64,000 nt of DNA from JAPSGB01 sp963775185 (GTDB taxonomy: Bacteria; Myxococcota_A; Polyangia; Polyangiales; Polyangiaceae): the NCBI GenBank assembly GCA_963775185.1, contig CAVZIE010000042.1, positions 1-64,000 of the forward strand, in the 5' to 3' direction. Under the pieces are notes generated by a model. The model made no database searches. It was not told the DNA's origin and saw only the letters and a list, made by a program, of their open reading frames with translations. Positions 43,368 through 51,513 of this stretch are shown here, in pieces. Both the position numbers and the translations under genes were made by a program. Within the stretch, counting starts at the first letter, position 1. Every line of letters starts with the position of its first letter.

Positions 43368-45193
43368 CCTCCTCGCGCGCCAAGTAGCCGGGATCGTTCG
43401 CGAGGGCAGCCGGCACGCGCGTTGCGCACGTGCGCCCCGTGCTCGAAGCCGCCGCGAAGTACGAGCGCCGCCGGCCCGAGCTGGGCGCGCTCCATCACGT
43501 CGTGCGCGACAACCTGCGCACGCTCGACGAGGCGATCGAGCACGGCTTCGCCGCGCCGCTGCCGGCGTTCGTGCGCGCCGAGCTCGCGGGCTTCGTCGAC
43601 TGCGGAATCCTGGCGCGAGGCTTCGCCTTGATTGCGTGCCCCGACTGTCCGCGCCGGATCGCCGTGGGGTTCTCGTGCAAGGCGCGCTCCGTGTGTCCAT
43701 CCTGCGCAGGCAGACGCATGGCTTCGACCAGCGCGGATCTGATCGACCACATCCTGCCCGAGCGCGCGCCGCTCCGTCAGCTCGTGCTCACGCTGCCGTT
43801 CGAGCTGCGCGCACGGCTCGCCTTCGACGGCGCGCTCTGCGGCGAGGTGTGCCGCACGTTCGTGGACTCCGTGATGGGCTGGTACCGCCGGCACATGGCC
43901 GCGCTCGGCATCGCGGGCGGCAAGAGCGGCGCCGTCACCGCGGTCCAGCGCGTCAGCTCCGACCTGCGATTCAATCCCCATATCCACACCCTGGCTCTGG
44001 ATGGCGTGTTCGTCGAAAACGAAGCGGGCGAGCTCGCGTTCCATCCGCTGCCCGCGCTCACCAACACCGACGTCGCCGACATCCTCCAGATCGCCCGCAC
44101 GCGACGCGCTTCGTGATACCCGAAGGGGTGCATCGTCCGCCTGCTGCGTCGCAAGGGCGTGATCGCCGATGACGACGCGAGCGACGCGAGCGTCGTTACT
44201 GCGGATGCCGCTCTGGAGGACAAGGAGCCCGCGCTCGCCGCGCTCGCCGCGGCCTCCGTCGCCGGCACCGTACCCGCCGGGCCCGCGCTGCGCCGGCAGG
44301 ATCCCATCAAGCTCCGCAGCACGGCCGAGCTCGCCCATACCAAGGGCCTGTGCGCCGCCGAGCACGGCTTCTCGTTGCACGCAGCAACAACCGCCGCAGC
44401 CGGGGATCGCGCGGGGAAAGAGGCCCTGTGCAAGTACATCCTGCGCCCCCCCGTCGCGCAGGAGCGCGTCCAGCTCGTCGCCGACGATCTGGTGCGGCTG
44501 ACGCTGAAGCGACCGTTCAGCGATGGAACCTTCGCCCTCGAGATGGACCCGCTCAGCCTGCTGGTCCGGCTCGCGAGCTCCGTGCCACCGCCACGCATGA
44601 ACCAGGTCCGTTACGCTGGCGTGCTCGGAGCGCACAGCAAATGGAGAGCGCGCATCGTTCCACCGCCGCCGCCGGTCGACAAGGACGACGCGCACGACGG
44701 CGACACGTGCGCGACCTGCGCTCTCAAGGACAAGCCGCCCACGCACCGCTGCAGGTATCGCCCATGGCGTGAGCTCCTCCGGAGAACGTTCAAAATCGAT
44801 GTCGAGCACTGCGACAAGTGCGGCGCACGCATGAAGCTCCGCGCCCTCGTCATCACCAGCGCCGGCATCGACCGTTACCTGAACTGGCTCGGCGAGCCCA
44901 CCGAGCCACCGCAGCTCGCGCCATCGCGCGGGCCCCCCTTCTTCAAGAGCCGCGTCATCCGCCGCAAGCTCGGCGAGCCCGTGCAGGCGGAGCTGTTCGA
45001 CGCGCATTAGCCGCATTCGAGGAGGCCGAGCTCCGCCCGCGACACGCCCGGGCGGGCGATGACGACGCGCCGACCGCCGGACACGGCGCCGACGAGCCTC
45101 GCGTCGAGCCCGATCGCGGCGTAGGCTACCCTCCGAGGACGGGAGAGTGACGTGGGGCAGCGACGGGAGGGGCGTTCATCTCGACTACGCTCC
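43368..45193 (+). mobile_element. IS91-like element, copy 1
   Basis: A 1826-bp segment matches 51514-53339 base for base in length, with an offset of 8146. It contains an HUH-type transposase gene and about 180 bp of downstream sequence. No terminal inverted repeats are visible, as expected for rolling-circle IS91 elements. The right edge abuts the 43-bp direct repeat at 45192. Confidence 0.85.
43430..45010 (+). pseudogene. IS91-like transposase with in-frame UGA (copy 1)
   Basis: The N-terminal half starts near 43430 and has a zinc-binding module (ACPDCPRRIAVGFSCKAR, then CPSCAGRRM) and the HUH motif in NPHIHTLALDG. At 44114-44116 an in-frame TGA interrupts the gene. The same frame then resumes with RLLRRKGVIADD, carries the likely nucleophile Tyr in ALCKYILRPP and ends with VEHCDKCGARMKLRALV and AELFDAH at 45010. 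Both IS copies have the same TGA within a stretch that looks like a 30-nt insertion. Either readthrough is needed or both copies are dead. Total span is about 526 codons. Confidence 0.85.
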
Positions 45194-45234
45194 GATCGAT
45201 GCTGGAACGCGGCTGAGCCGTTGCTCTGCCTAGG
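45192..45234 (+). repeat. 43-bp direct repeat, left copy
   Basis: Identical to 49113-49155 over 43 bp (starts CCGATCGATGCTGG, ends GCTCTGCCTAGG). The two copies bracket a 3.9-kb lower-GC island. A degenerate trace (CGTTGCTCGCCTAG) also occurs near 50799-50812. Confidence 0.85.
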
Positions 45235-45313
45235 CTCCTAATATGACTTGACGAGCTTCGTCTCCAGACCGACCATCGCATTTTCGTCGGCTGGCGGTCG
45301 CGGGAGGTGGATC

Positions 45314-46691
45314 ATGCGGAAGGCGGGCAAGCAGAATACGAACCTCTTTCGATCGAGGCGGGGGCACGGATTGCAGCATCGCACTGTTGTTGCGGGCTTG
45401 TTCTTGGCGGTGTCCGGGGTAAGCAACCGTGTAACTGCGGACCAAGGCGGGGTCACGGCAGAGGCTGTCGACTACTACTACCATCCTGACGGGACCTTGT
45501 ATTCACATATCATCTGTATCGCTGAGGCGGATAATTTCAGAAACGGCCTTATCAACGCTCCGAATACCATATTTCACGCCGGCCACCGTTACACCGGCCC
45601 AGGCGTTTGGGATACCGACTTCGTCGATCCTGATCGGACTGGCCACAGTTGGGACAACGATACGAGCAACTTCGACGACGCGGGTAACGGCGTCGCATAG
45701 GGTGTGGTTCGATTCCTGAGCAACAAATCCCGCAGTCGTCGGCCGCGGGGGATGGGGCCCCGGCGGCTGCCACGACCTTTGGGTCTTGGCGGACAAGATC
45801 ACGATCCGCCAATGAGACCCCATGGAACTACCCGGCGAGGCCGGGCGCCGGCTTGCTTCCGATAGCCGGGGGCGCGAGGCGTCGCCGGTGCGCAGGAACA
45901 GAACCACACCCGTCGCATACGTCTGTCTACATGGCGCGTGCGACGATACCACCACGCAGTTTTGTACATCGTCGAGCCAATGCACGAGCCCGCCAGCGGG
46001 AATGAGGTCGCCGGGCGTGTGCTTTGGAGCTGGGCCGCCGTACGACACGTGGGGATGGTGTGGCTACACAAAGGACCGGGTCATGACCACGACCGACTAC
46101 AACACCAATAACCACTATGGTGGAGTAATCGACTACTCGAACAGCTACTGTCGGTGGGGCGAAGGGCCATACGCCGGAAATTGGGCAGGCGCCGCGGAAA
46201 ACGGGGGTATCAACTTCGGCCTGCTCTCGAATAGCTGTGGCGCGCGCTTCAACTTGTGGCCCCAAGAGATCACCCCATTGTTTGGGGGCATGACGGTACT
46301 GGGGATGATCATGCCCATCACGCCTCAGAGCGCGGACGACGTGGACGCACCTAGCCGTGGCACTGCGTTAGCGAATGCCTACAAGACAAACCCAAGCGGT
46401 TCAATCGGCGAGGCGTGGGTCGAGTCCATCGTGGGCATACCATACAATGACGGTACTGATTGCCCCTATGAGGGCTCATCGTACGCGTACGGTGGCGGTT
46501 TTGGCATTCAGGGGTGTGGTGCCCAGTTGACCTATTCCGTGGATTCAAGCTCCGGTTACGCCATCTGGGATCGCGATAGCGAGACATGGAGCAAAGCCAC
46601 CTCCGACATCTACGATTCTACGGGTAACTCCTATTGGGCTGCCAAATGGGAGTGCAATTACGACTGTAATACCTACCACCCGACGTTGTAG
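45314..46691 (+). pseudogene. Secreted protein gene interrupted by a MITE
   Basis: ATG 45314, with GGGAGG upstream, gives a signal peptide (TVVAGLFLAVSGV). The reading frame stops at 45700 where a 212-bp MITE is inserted. Removing the MITE and one 8-bp duplication joins GNGVA to YVCLHGACDD in frame and yields 385 residues ending at 46691. The body is rich in Trp, Tyr, Gly and Asn (DTDFVDPDRTGHSWDND, WGWCGYTKDRV, FGLLSNSCGARFNLW) and looks like a secreted enzyme-like domain. I cannot name its family with certainty. GC is clearly lower than in the flanking genome. Two small lipoprotein genes follow in the same direction with good ribosome-binding sites. Confidence 0.85.
45700..45911. mobile_element. 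MITE-like insertion, 212 bp, 8-bp target duplication
   Basis: The ends form a 19-bp inverted repeat with 17 matches (45700-45718 against 45893-45911; the outer GGGTGTGGTTC is perfect). Both flanks are GTCGCATA (45692-45699 and 45912-45919). There is no coding capacity. It breaks the secreted-protein gene exactly, and excision restores the frame. The parent transposon is not in the window. Confidence 0.92.
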
Positions 46692-46707
46692 GCTCAAGGA
46701 GGTCCAT

Positions 46708-47604
46708 ATGCGTTCCAAGAGGTGGTGGCTGAACTGCTCCGCAGTCGTCGTGCTCGTCGGGTGTGGGACAGTGCCAGAACCCTCTGGCAACGGGGACTCC
46801 ACTCCGGGGTCCAGCCGAGTAGCGCTGACGGCCATTGGAGCCACCGGCTACGTTCATCAAACGCAGTGCTCGAAATTTCGTGTCGGCACGTTCCTGAGGC
46901 AGTCACGTGATGGGAACCTCGATCGGGTCATCGGGACCGACGGAGTTCTTGCGACCGACGATGTCACCGGAAGTGTGCGTGGGATCCTGAACGCCGACTC
47001 CGCGGCAAGTACCAGGCCGCCGCTGACGGCTGATCCGAAGATCCACAACGCGCGCGTTCTCGCCTACTTCGAGTCGTGTGGTTTGCCCGCGGACCAAGTC
47101 GGCCCCGTGCGGGTACTCACCGTAATGAGCTCGTCGGGCACAGGCGTCGTGACGGCACCTTCGAATGGCACATTCCTTGGCTACATTGGCGTTGTCACCC
47201 GCGTCATCGACGGGATCCCCGTTCCAGACTCGTTCGCGGCAGCGCGATTTGACGTGGACGACGACACGACAATGGAATGGGTCTACTGGCCGCCGATCCC
47301 CACGACTGCCATCGATGACGCGAAGAGTTTGCAAGGAATGCTGGGCACTCCCTCGAACCGTGCTGCGTTCTTGGCGAGATTGCCGCCCGAGGCTGCAGCG
47401 AGCCCGTTGGAGGTGACAATCAGGCACTCCGATTTCGACGACGAACGCGATTTCGTCGCATTCGGGTCGGTCGATGTTCACGTTTCCGCAGGCGGTACTA
47501 GGCTTCGCGGCACGACATTGCACTTCGATGCGCTCGGGCGAGAACAACGTCACCCGAACCTCACAACGAACGCGAACCCGCTTATGACCGATTCCCCTAA
47601 GTGA
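46708..47604 (+). CDS. Lipoprotein, unknown function
   Basis: The 298-residue protein starts at ATG 46708 behind AAGGAGG. MRSKRWWLNCSAVVVLVGCG is a lipoprotein signal with lipobox LVGC. The mature part has no domain I recognise; segments include FRVGTFLRQSRDGN, ARVLAYFESCGLPADQ and GYIGVVTRVIDGIPVPD. It follows the MITE-split gene by 16 bp and precedes another small lipoprotein by 12 bp, so the three were probably one operon delivered together with the lower-GC island. Confidence 0.78.
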   Translation: MRSKRWWLNCSAVVVLVGCGTVPEPSGNGDSTPGSSRVALTAIGATGYVHQTQCSKFRVGTFLRQSRDGNLDRVIGTDGVLATDDVTGSVRGILNADSAASTRPPLTADPKIHNARVLAYFESCGLPADQVGPVRVLTVMSSSGTGVVTAPSNGTFLGYIGVVTRVIDGIPVPDSFAAARFDVDDDTTMEWVYWPPIPTTAIDDAKSLQGMLGTPSNRAAFLARLPPEAAASPLEVTIRHSDFDDERDFVAFGSVDVHVSAGGTRLRGTTLHFDALGREQRHPNLTTNANPLMTDSPK

Positions 47605-47616
47605 GGAGGTAGCCCG

Positions 47617-47994
47617 ATGCAACTTGGTTTCCTGTTCGTTCTGGGTGCGTCAGTTGCACTGTCACCTCCTGGTTGTTCCGGCGCGGGGACACCGAATGCG
47701 GCTGCTTCGGAAGATGCCGGGCTTTTGATGTGTCACAACGACGGAGGCGCCTTGGTGGTGTGCTCGGAGGACGGAGCAGCGGGCATTCTTCCGCGTTCCT
47801 GCGTTCCCTCGGGCTCGTGCCCGACCTCCGGAAAGGTCTGCACCGTGGCCGCCTACGACGCGCCGTGCGCCGATCCCGCCGCGGAACCTCCGACGCTTTC
47901 CTGGACGTGTAGCTGCACGAATGGTTCGTGGGTCTGCACCGCCAGCGGCCTCGGCCATCATGTCTGCCCGCCGGAAGACGCTGGACCAGGGTGA
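47617..47994 (+). CDS. Small Cys-rich lipoprotein
   Basis: The 125-residue product starts at ATG 47617 with GAGGAGG about 8 nt upstream. It has a lipoprotein-type signal (MQLGFLFVLGASVALSPPGCSG, Cys 20). About ten Cys follow in the mature part, including LSWTCSCTNGSWVC near residue 95, a pattern common in short myxobacterial Cys-rich proteins. It is the last gene of the lower-GC operon. Function unknown. Confidence 0.75.
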   Translation: MQLGFLFVLGASVALSPPGCSGAGTPNAAASEDAGLLMCHNDGGALVVCSEDGAAGILPRSCVPSGSCPTSGKVCTVAAYDAPCADPAAEPPTLSWTCSCTNGSWVCTASGLGHHVCPPEDAGPG

Positions 47995-48038
47995 GCGTCG
48001 CTCGACGGGAATGCGACCTGCGGGGTCAAGTTGGCAGC

Positions 48039-48052
48039 CTGGATCGCATAAA
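48039..48052 (+). repeat. 14-bp direct repeat at the 3' side of the truncated intron
   Basis: CTGGATCGCATAAA, identical to 49027-49040. Together they flank the truncated group II intron exactly. Confidence 0.8.
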
Positions 48053-48101
48053 GTGCGATTGCCGGGTGGCCCCGGGAGGTTTCCCTCCCGGGGCTCCCAC
48101 A

Positions 48102-48134
48102 GATCCGGACGTGCGGAATTCCCGCATCCGGCTC
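48102..48134 (-). ncRNA. Group II intron domain V
   Basis: The minus strand reads GAGCCGGATGCGGG, loop, CCGCACGTCCGGATC, matching the domain V hairpin with its AGC triad and two-base bulge. A long GC hairpin (CCCCGGGAGG-GAAA-CCTCCCGGGG) follows as domain VI at about 48062-48095. Confidence 0.8.
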
Positions 48135-48151
48135 GTCGGGACAAGGGTTCG

Positions 48152-49026
48152 CTACGTGACGTACCGGTGCACGATGCGAGGCCGCGGGAGCGGGAAACGC
48201 TCCAGCAACGCAAGCAGGTGCGCCCAGTCGACGTACCCGGTGTTCGAGCGGCGAGAAAGCCACTTGCGCCAGGTATGCCGCGTCTCCCGGTAGAAGCGCT
48301 CGAGCGCCCGGAAGTTCGACGTGACGCCGAAGTATCCGTAGTGCCCGCGTAGCTTCTGCGCGAGAGCTTTCTGCTGCGCGCGGAGCGGGTCATGCCGATG
48401 GGCACGACACCACTGCCGGATTCGGTGTAGCGAGCGGCTGAGGCGGTCCTTCGCCGTTCGCTGCTTCACGAGCCACGACCCACGTCGGGAGGTTCGCCAG
48501 TGGTGCGTGAAGCCGAGGAAATCGAAGCTCTCGGGACCGTCCGGGTTGCCCCGGTCGGTGCGCCGAAAGTCGACCAGCCTCGTCTTGTCGGGATGCAGCG
48601 ATAGGCCGTACCTTCCGAATCGCTTCGGCAGGACTTCAAGGACACGACGCGCATCGTCGCCCCGCGAGAAGACCAAGACCATGTCGTCAGCGTAGCGGAC
48701 GAGCCGGGCGCGCCCTTCCAGGCGCGGCAGCACGTCGCGACGAAACCACAGGTCCACGACTTCGTGCAGGTAGACGTTCGCGAGCAAGGGCGAGATGACC
48801 CCACCCTGCGGCGTGCCGAGCGCGGGATGCACGATGCTCCCCGCCTCCATCACGCCCGCGTTCAACCACTTTCCGATGACGCGCAGCAGGACACCATCAC
48901 GTACCCTGCGGCGGACGATCTCGAGCAAGCTTCCATGATCCAGGGTGTCGAAGAACTTCCTGATATCGACCTCCAGGACCCAACCCCCGCCCACCGGCAT
49001 CGTCGCGTCTCTGACCGCTTCCCAAG
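48152..49026 (-). pseudogene. Group II intron reverse transcriptase/maturase, N-terminus missing
   Basis: The preserved part begins near AWEAVRDATMPVGGGW and has VLEVDIRKFFDTLDH, GTPQGGVISPLLANVYLH and the catalytic YADD box (VRYADDMVLVF). The thumb and maturase X region follows (FLGFTHHW, ALERFYRETRHTW), with the typical end LLERFPLPRPRIVH. The frame is open further upstream to 49111, but that part is unrelated host sequence fused by the truncation. RT motifs 0-2 are absent, so the enzyme is inactive. The PQGG and YADD boxes identify it as group II and not a diversity-generating or retron RT. Confidence 0.87.
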
Positions 49027-49040
49027 CTGGATCGCATAAA
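49027..49040 (+). repeat. 14-bp direct repeat at the truncated 5' side of the intron
   Basis: CTGGATCGCATAAA, identical to 48039-48052. RT homology starts immediately inside it. Confidence 0.8.
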
Positions 49041-49112
49041 ACCGATTCTGTAAACGAATCCAGCGACTTGCGCGCAGGTCGGATGCTACGCTCCGTGCGC
49101 GCACCGGTCAAC

Positions 49113-49155
49113 CCGATCGATGCTGGAACGCGGCTGAGCCGTTGCTCTGCCTAGG
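49113..49155 (+). repeat. 43-bp direct repeat, right copy
   Basis: Identical to 45192-45234. It abuts the AgmX/PglI-like fragment at 49155. Confidence 0.85.
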
Positions 49156-49367
49156 TGCCGCGCAACCCGAACCTCGAAGGCCGCGTCGGCGTGCGCTTCG
49201 TCATCGGTCGCGACGGCGCCGTCTCCAACGTCGCCAACGGCGGCTCGGACCTGCCCGACAGCGGCGTCGTCAACTGCGTGGTCAGCGCCTACTACGGCCT
49301 GTCCTTCCCGCAGCCCGAAAATGGCATCGTCACCGTGGTCTACCCCATCTCGTTCTCGCCGGGCTGA
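49155..49367 (+). pseudogene. AgmX/PglI C-terminal domain fragment
   Basis: This 70-codon frame reads RNPNLEGRVGVRFVIGRDG, then GSDLPDSGVVNCVVSAYY, and ends GIVTVVYPISFSPG. This matches the C-terminal TonB-like domain of AgmX/PglI family proteins of Myxococcota. The rest of the protein (usually several hundred residues) is missing and the 43-bp repeat lies directly upstream. It is either a remnant or an unusually short product. Two smaller pieces of the same gene type occur at 49488-49524 and 50139-50192. Confidence 0.75.
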
Positions 49368-49487
49368 TCCACCACCGCACCGGCACCCCACGAGGCCCGC
49401 GCTCCTGAAGACGGCGCGGGCCTCGTCTCTTCTGTTGGATGTCGGTGCGGCGCCCCGGGATCGCTGCCGGAAGGACGAGCAAGGGCT
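49368..49487. other. Short spacer with an inverted repeat
   Basis: It contains GAGGCCCGCGC / GCGCGGGCCTC around 49392-49425, a perfect 11-bp stem that could terminate the AgmX-like reading frame. There is no gene. Confidence 0.5.
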
Positions 49488-49524
49488 CGCACGCAACCCG
49501 AACCTCGAAGGGCGCGTCGGCGTG
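49488..49524 (+). pseudogene. Small AgmX/PglI-like fragment (second)
   Basis: It encodes ARNPNLEGRVGV and then breaks at the stop of the convergent DUF2442 gene. It is nearly identical in DNA to the start of the 49155 fragment. Confidence 0.6.
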
Positions 49525-49791
49525 TCACGCCGCCCGGATCTTCTCCAACAGGCCTCGGTCGTGAAGGTCGCGGTACAACGCGTTCGGGCTGAGGTCGAAA
49601 CCGTTCGGCCATGCAAGCGCGCCCAGCTCGAGGAAGAACTTTCGAAAATACTCCGGGTCCCTCAGCGGGAGGACCATCGCTCCGTCACGCGCCACCAAGT
49701 CCGCCAGATCCATCGTGCCGACCTCACCGGTCGAGAATTCGAGTCGGATCTTCCATGCCTCCACGTACGTGGCCTTACGGATCTTGGTCAT
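49525..49791 (-). CDS. DUF2442 domain protein
   Basis: The 88-residue protein (ATG 49791) begins MTKIRKATYVEAWKIRLEF and contains GTMDLADLVARDGAMVLPL and LGALAWPNGFDLSPNALYRD, the strand-rich pattern of DUF2442. Members usually pair with DUF4160 proteins and are suspected to act as a toxin-antitoxin module. Its start overlaps the stop of the DUF4160 gene by 4 bp (49788-49791). Confidence 0.85.
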   Translation of the reverse strand: MTKIRKATYVEAWKIRLEFSTGEVGTMDLADLVARDGAMVLPLRDPEYFRKFFLELGALAWPNGFDLSPNALYRDLHDRGLLEKIRAA

Positions 49792-50051
49792 TGATCCGCT
49801 CCTGGAATGCGAGCCAGCGGCTCGAGTTTCCTGGCCTTCACCCAGTTGTCGAGGAGCTCGTGCTGATGCTCGGCGCACCACTCCCGCACGATTCGGATGC
49901 AGCGCGGAGGAAGCGACCCTTCGAGCAACTCTCCGGCTGCAATCGACACGAACGCCTCGTGCCCTTGGTACTCGACGTGGATGTGCGGCGGTTCGTGGTC
50001 GTTGAAGTACATCCGGACGGATATCCCGAAGAAGAAGGAGATGACCGGCAT
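49788..50051 (-). CDS. DUF4160 domain protein
   Basis: The 87-residue protein (ATG 50051) has the family hallmark FFGISVRMYFNDHEPPHIHV (residues about 6-26) and then YQGHEAFVSIAAGELLEG. The helical tail (IVREWCAEHQHELLDNWVKA) carries Trp residues typical of the family. Together with the overlapping DUF2442 gene downstream it forms a two-gene unit. Function is unproven; a toxin-antitoxin role is inferred from gene pairing only. Confidence 0.85.
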   Translation of the reverse strand: MPVISFFFGISVRMYFNDHEPPHIHVEYQGHEAFVSIAAGELLEGSLPPRCIRIVREWCAEHQHELLDNWVKARKLEPLARIPGADQ

Positions 50052-50138
50052 CGTTTGTCGACGCAGCAGCCTAGCACTGGCACTGGATGGTGTCAGGCCA
50101 AGCGAGGCGCTGGATCGTGCCGCGCCGACGCGCGGACG

Positions 50139-50192
50139 GCCAACCCGAACCTCGGAGGGCGCGTCGCCGTGCGCTTCGTGATCGGTCGCGAC
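50139..50192 (+). pseudogene. Small AgmX/PglI-like fragment (third)
   Basis: It encodes NPNLGGRVAVRFVIGRD before joining a fragment of IS91-like transposase sequence at about 50196. Confidence 0.6.
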
Positions 50193-50195
50193 TGC

Positions 50196-50318
50196 GCGCC
50201 GGCATCCCGAGCTGGGCGCGCTCCATCGCGTCGTTGGCGAGAACCTGCGCACGCTCTACGAGGCGATCGAGCACGGCCGCGCCGCTGCCGCTGCCGGCCT
50301 GCGTGAAGGACGAGCTCG
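50196..50318 (+). pseudogene. Fragment of IS91-like transposase (third copy)
   Basis: The DNA matches the part of the two full copies that encodes ELGALHHVVRDNLRTL and the following EHGFAAPLPAF, but with several changes and indels. It is an older, decayed copy fused to the AgmX-like fragment. Confidence 0.7.
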
Positions 50319-50456
50319 AAGGGGGCACGCGGCCGCGCATTGCGACGGCGACGGCAGGGTGCAAGCGCGCTACGGCGCGCTGACCCGCACGTCCACACAT
50401 GAACATCCGCCCATCGCGCGACCACGGCCCACATGGCGGCGCGGGGAGAGGGAGCC
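50319..50456. other. Spacer without supported gene
   Basis: No feature is recognised here between the IS91-like fragment and the small hypothetical gene. Confidence 0.4.
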
Positions 50457-50777
50457 ATGTTGCGGATGTCCGGTCTCGTGTTCGACGACATCATCCAGGG
50501 GACGGATCCGGTGTACACGGATCCCGCGTGGAACCAGAAGATGTCCGTCGGCGATGTGGCCTCGCTCGCGTTCGTCGCGTCCCAGAGCACCGCGTCGGCA
50601 ACGCTTTCATTTTCCAAGACGGAGACCACGAGCCCGCCGCAGACGCTGAGCTTCTCGTACCTCTACAACGCCGGGTTGGACGCGCTCTCAACGTTGGACA
50701 GCGCCTGCGCGGCGCAGTACCCCGACAGCCCCTCGTCCCAAGCGTTGTACTGCAAGGAAGACTACACGCGCGAGTAA
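50457..50777 (+). CDS. Hypothetical protein, possibly a fragment
   Basis: From ATG 50457 the frame encodes about 106 residues, with VFDDIIQGTDPVYTDPAWNQ, DVASLAFVASQSTASATLSF and LYNAGLDALSTLDSACAAQY. It lacks a signal peptide at this start. The composition looks like the C-terminal end of a secreted protein whose start has been lost. It lies among gene fragments, so its status as a functional gene is uncertain. Confidence 0.45.
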   Translation: MLRMSGLVFDDIIQGTDPVYTDPAWNQKMSVGDVASLAFVASQSTASATLSFSKTETTSPPQTLSFSYLYNAGLDALSTLDSACAAQYPDSPSSQALYCKEDYTRE

Positions 50778-50808
50778 GTGCGAGACGCCGTCGAACGCCG
50801 TTGCTCGC

Positions 50809-51213
50809 CTAGCGGCGCCGCGCGAACGCGCCGACGGCAAGTGCCGCTGCGAGCGCCACTCCGAGGAGCGTGGCGCCCGCGTCGTGGCCCGCCACGGTGC
50901 ACGCGCACGCGTGACTGCTCGGCGTCGGCGCGGGCTCGTTGGGTGCGGTGTCGGCGTGCGTGGGCGAAGCCGTCGCCGTGCTCGTGCTCGCGCTCACGCT
51001 GGCGCTCGGCGCGGGCGTCGGGTTCTCGTCGGGTTCCGGCGGCGCCGGCTCGGGTCCGGCGTCGTTTGCCCCGTCCGGCACGCAGTGGTGCCCGTAGTGG
51101 TACTCGTCGTGGGAGCCCTTGGGACAGCTCGGCGGCGGACCGACGTCCGCGCGGGCGCGGAGCGGTGCGAGCAGCATGGTGGCCAGCAGCGAAGCGAAGG
51201 CGAGGCGGCGCAT
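50809..51213 (-). CDS. Secreted protein with MYXO-CTERM-like tail
   Basis: The 134-residue product (ATG 51213) has a signal peptide (MRRLAFASLLATMLLAPLRARA) and a short Cys pair (PPSCPKG, HHCVPDG). A Pro/Ser/Thr-rich linker of about 50 residues follows. The tail has Cys (HACACTV), a hydrophobic stretch (ATLLGVALAAALAVGAF) and a final ARRR. This tail resembles the MYXO-CTERM sorting signal, which is restricted to Myxococcota and directs cell-surface anchoring. The small size suggests a surface or linker protein. Confidence 0.7.
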   Translation of the reverse strand: MRRLAFASLLATMLLAPLRARADVGPPPSCPKGSHDEYHYGHHCVPDGANDAGPEPAPPEPDENPTPAPSASVSASTSTATASPTHADTAPNEPAPTPSSHACACTVAGHDAGATLLGVALAAALAVGAFARRR

Positions 51214-51266
51214 CGCGCCGCAGCATAGCCGGTCTCGCGGCGCCGTGCATTGCTCGGCGATCGTCG

Positions 51267-51513
51267 TCACGTGCGGTCGACGACGCGTGCTCGACCCGCG
51301 GCGTTCGACCGGCCGCGAACCGCCCACGCACGCGCCCGGAGGCGGATCCGCCCGTCGCTTCCGGGTTCGAGGCGTCGCTCGAGCCGCGCCCGCAGGAGCT
51401 CGCGCGCGTCATGACCGAGCGATGCGACGTAGCCGGGCGCCGGTCCCGTGCCGCGCAGAAACGGCGTCCAGTAGTCGGCGAAGTCGGAGAACGCGGTGGG
51501 GATCGCCAGCACG
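51267..51513 (-). pseudogene. C-terminal remnant of a SAM-dependent methyltransferase
   Basis: The minus strand just outside IS91-like copy 2 encodes FSDFADYWTPFLRGTGPAPG and YVASLGHDARELLRARLERR. This is the common C-terminal pattern of class I methyltransferases (dYWxPFLgGxGPAPaYVasL). The rest of the gene is absent, probably displaced when the IS arrived. Confidence 0.6.

Larger units (their letters stand above)
48053..49026 (-). mobile_element. 5'-truncated group II intron
   Basis: On the minus strand the segment contains the end of an intron-encoded protein, domain V, domain VI, and a 3' end reading ...CAATCGCAC, which fits the usual AY end. It lacks the 5' intron domains and the N-terminus of the protein. 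A perfect 14-bp direct repeat lies on both sides. The layout looks like incomplete target-primed reverse transcription, or a deletion using short repeats. Confidence 0.72.

Noticed and set aside
44110..44135. TGATACCCGAAGGGGTGCATC in the IS91-like copies as a third copy of the ATCACCCC palindrome
   Set aside because: Arms match imperfectly and the site is inside a transposase gene; too weak to group with the two perfect palindromes.
43109..45016. Long minus-strand open frame (over 600 codons) across IS91-like copy 1; a similar one across copy 2
   Set aside because: It is antisense to a clear transposase with zinc and HUH motifs, has no domain of its own, and is a by-product of high GC.
45704..45720. 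GGTTCGATTCC looks like a tRNA T-arm
   Set aside because: No acceptor, D or anticodon arms fit around it; it is part of the MITE terminal inverted repeat.
925..49111. Diversity-generating retroelement (Avd-like four-helix bundle plus reverse transcriptase)
   Set aside because: The two genes are 47 kb apart, the RT has the group II PQGG and YADD boxes plus domain V, and no template/variable repeat pair was seen.
50795..50812. Third copy of the 43-bp direct repeat
   Set aside because: Only about 16 bp resemble the core, and they overlap the end of a real gene, so it may be chance.
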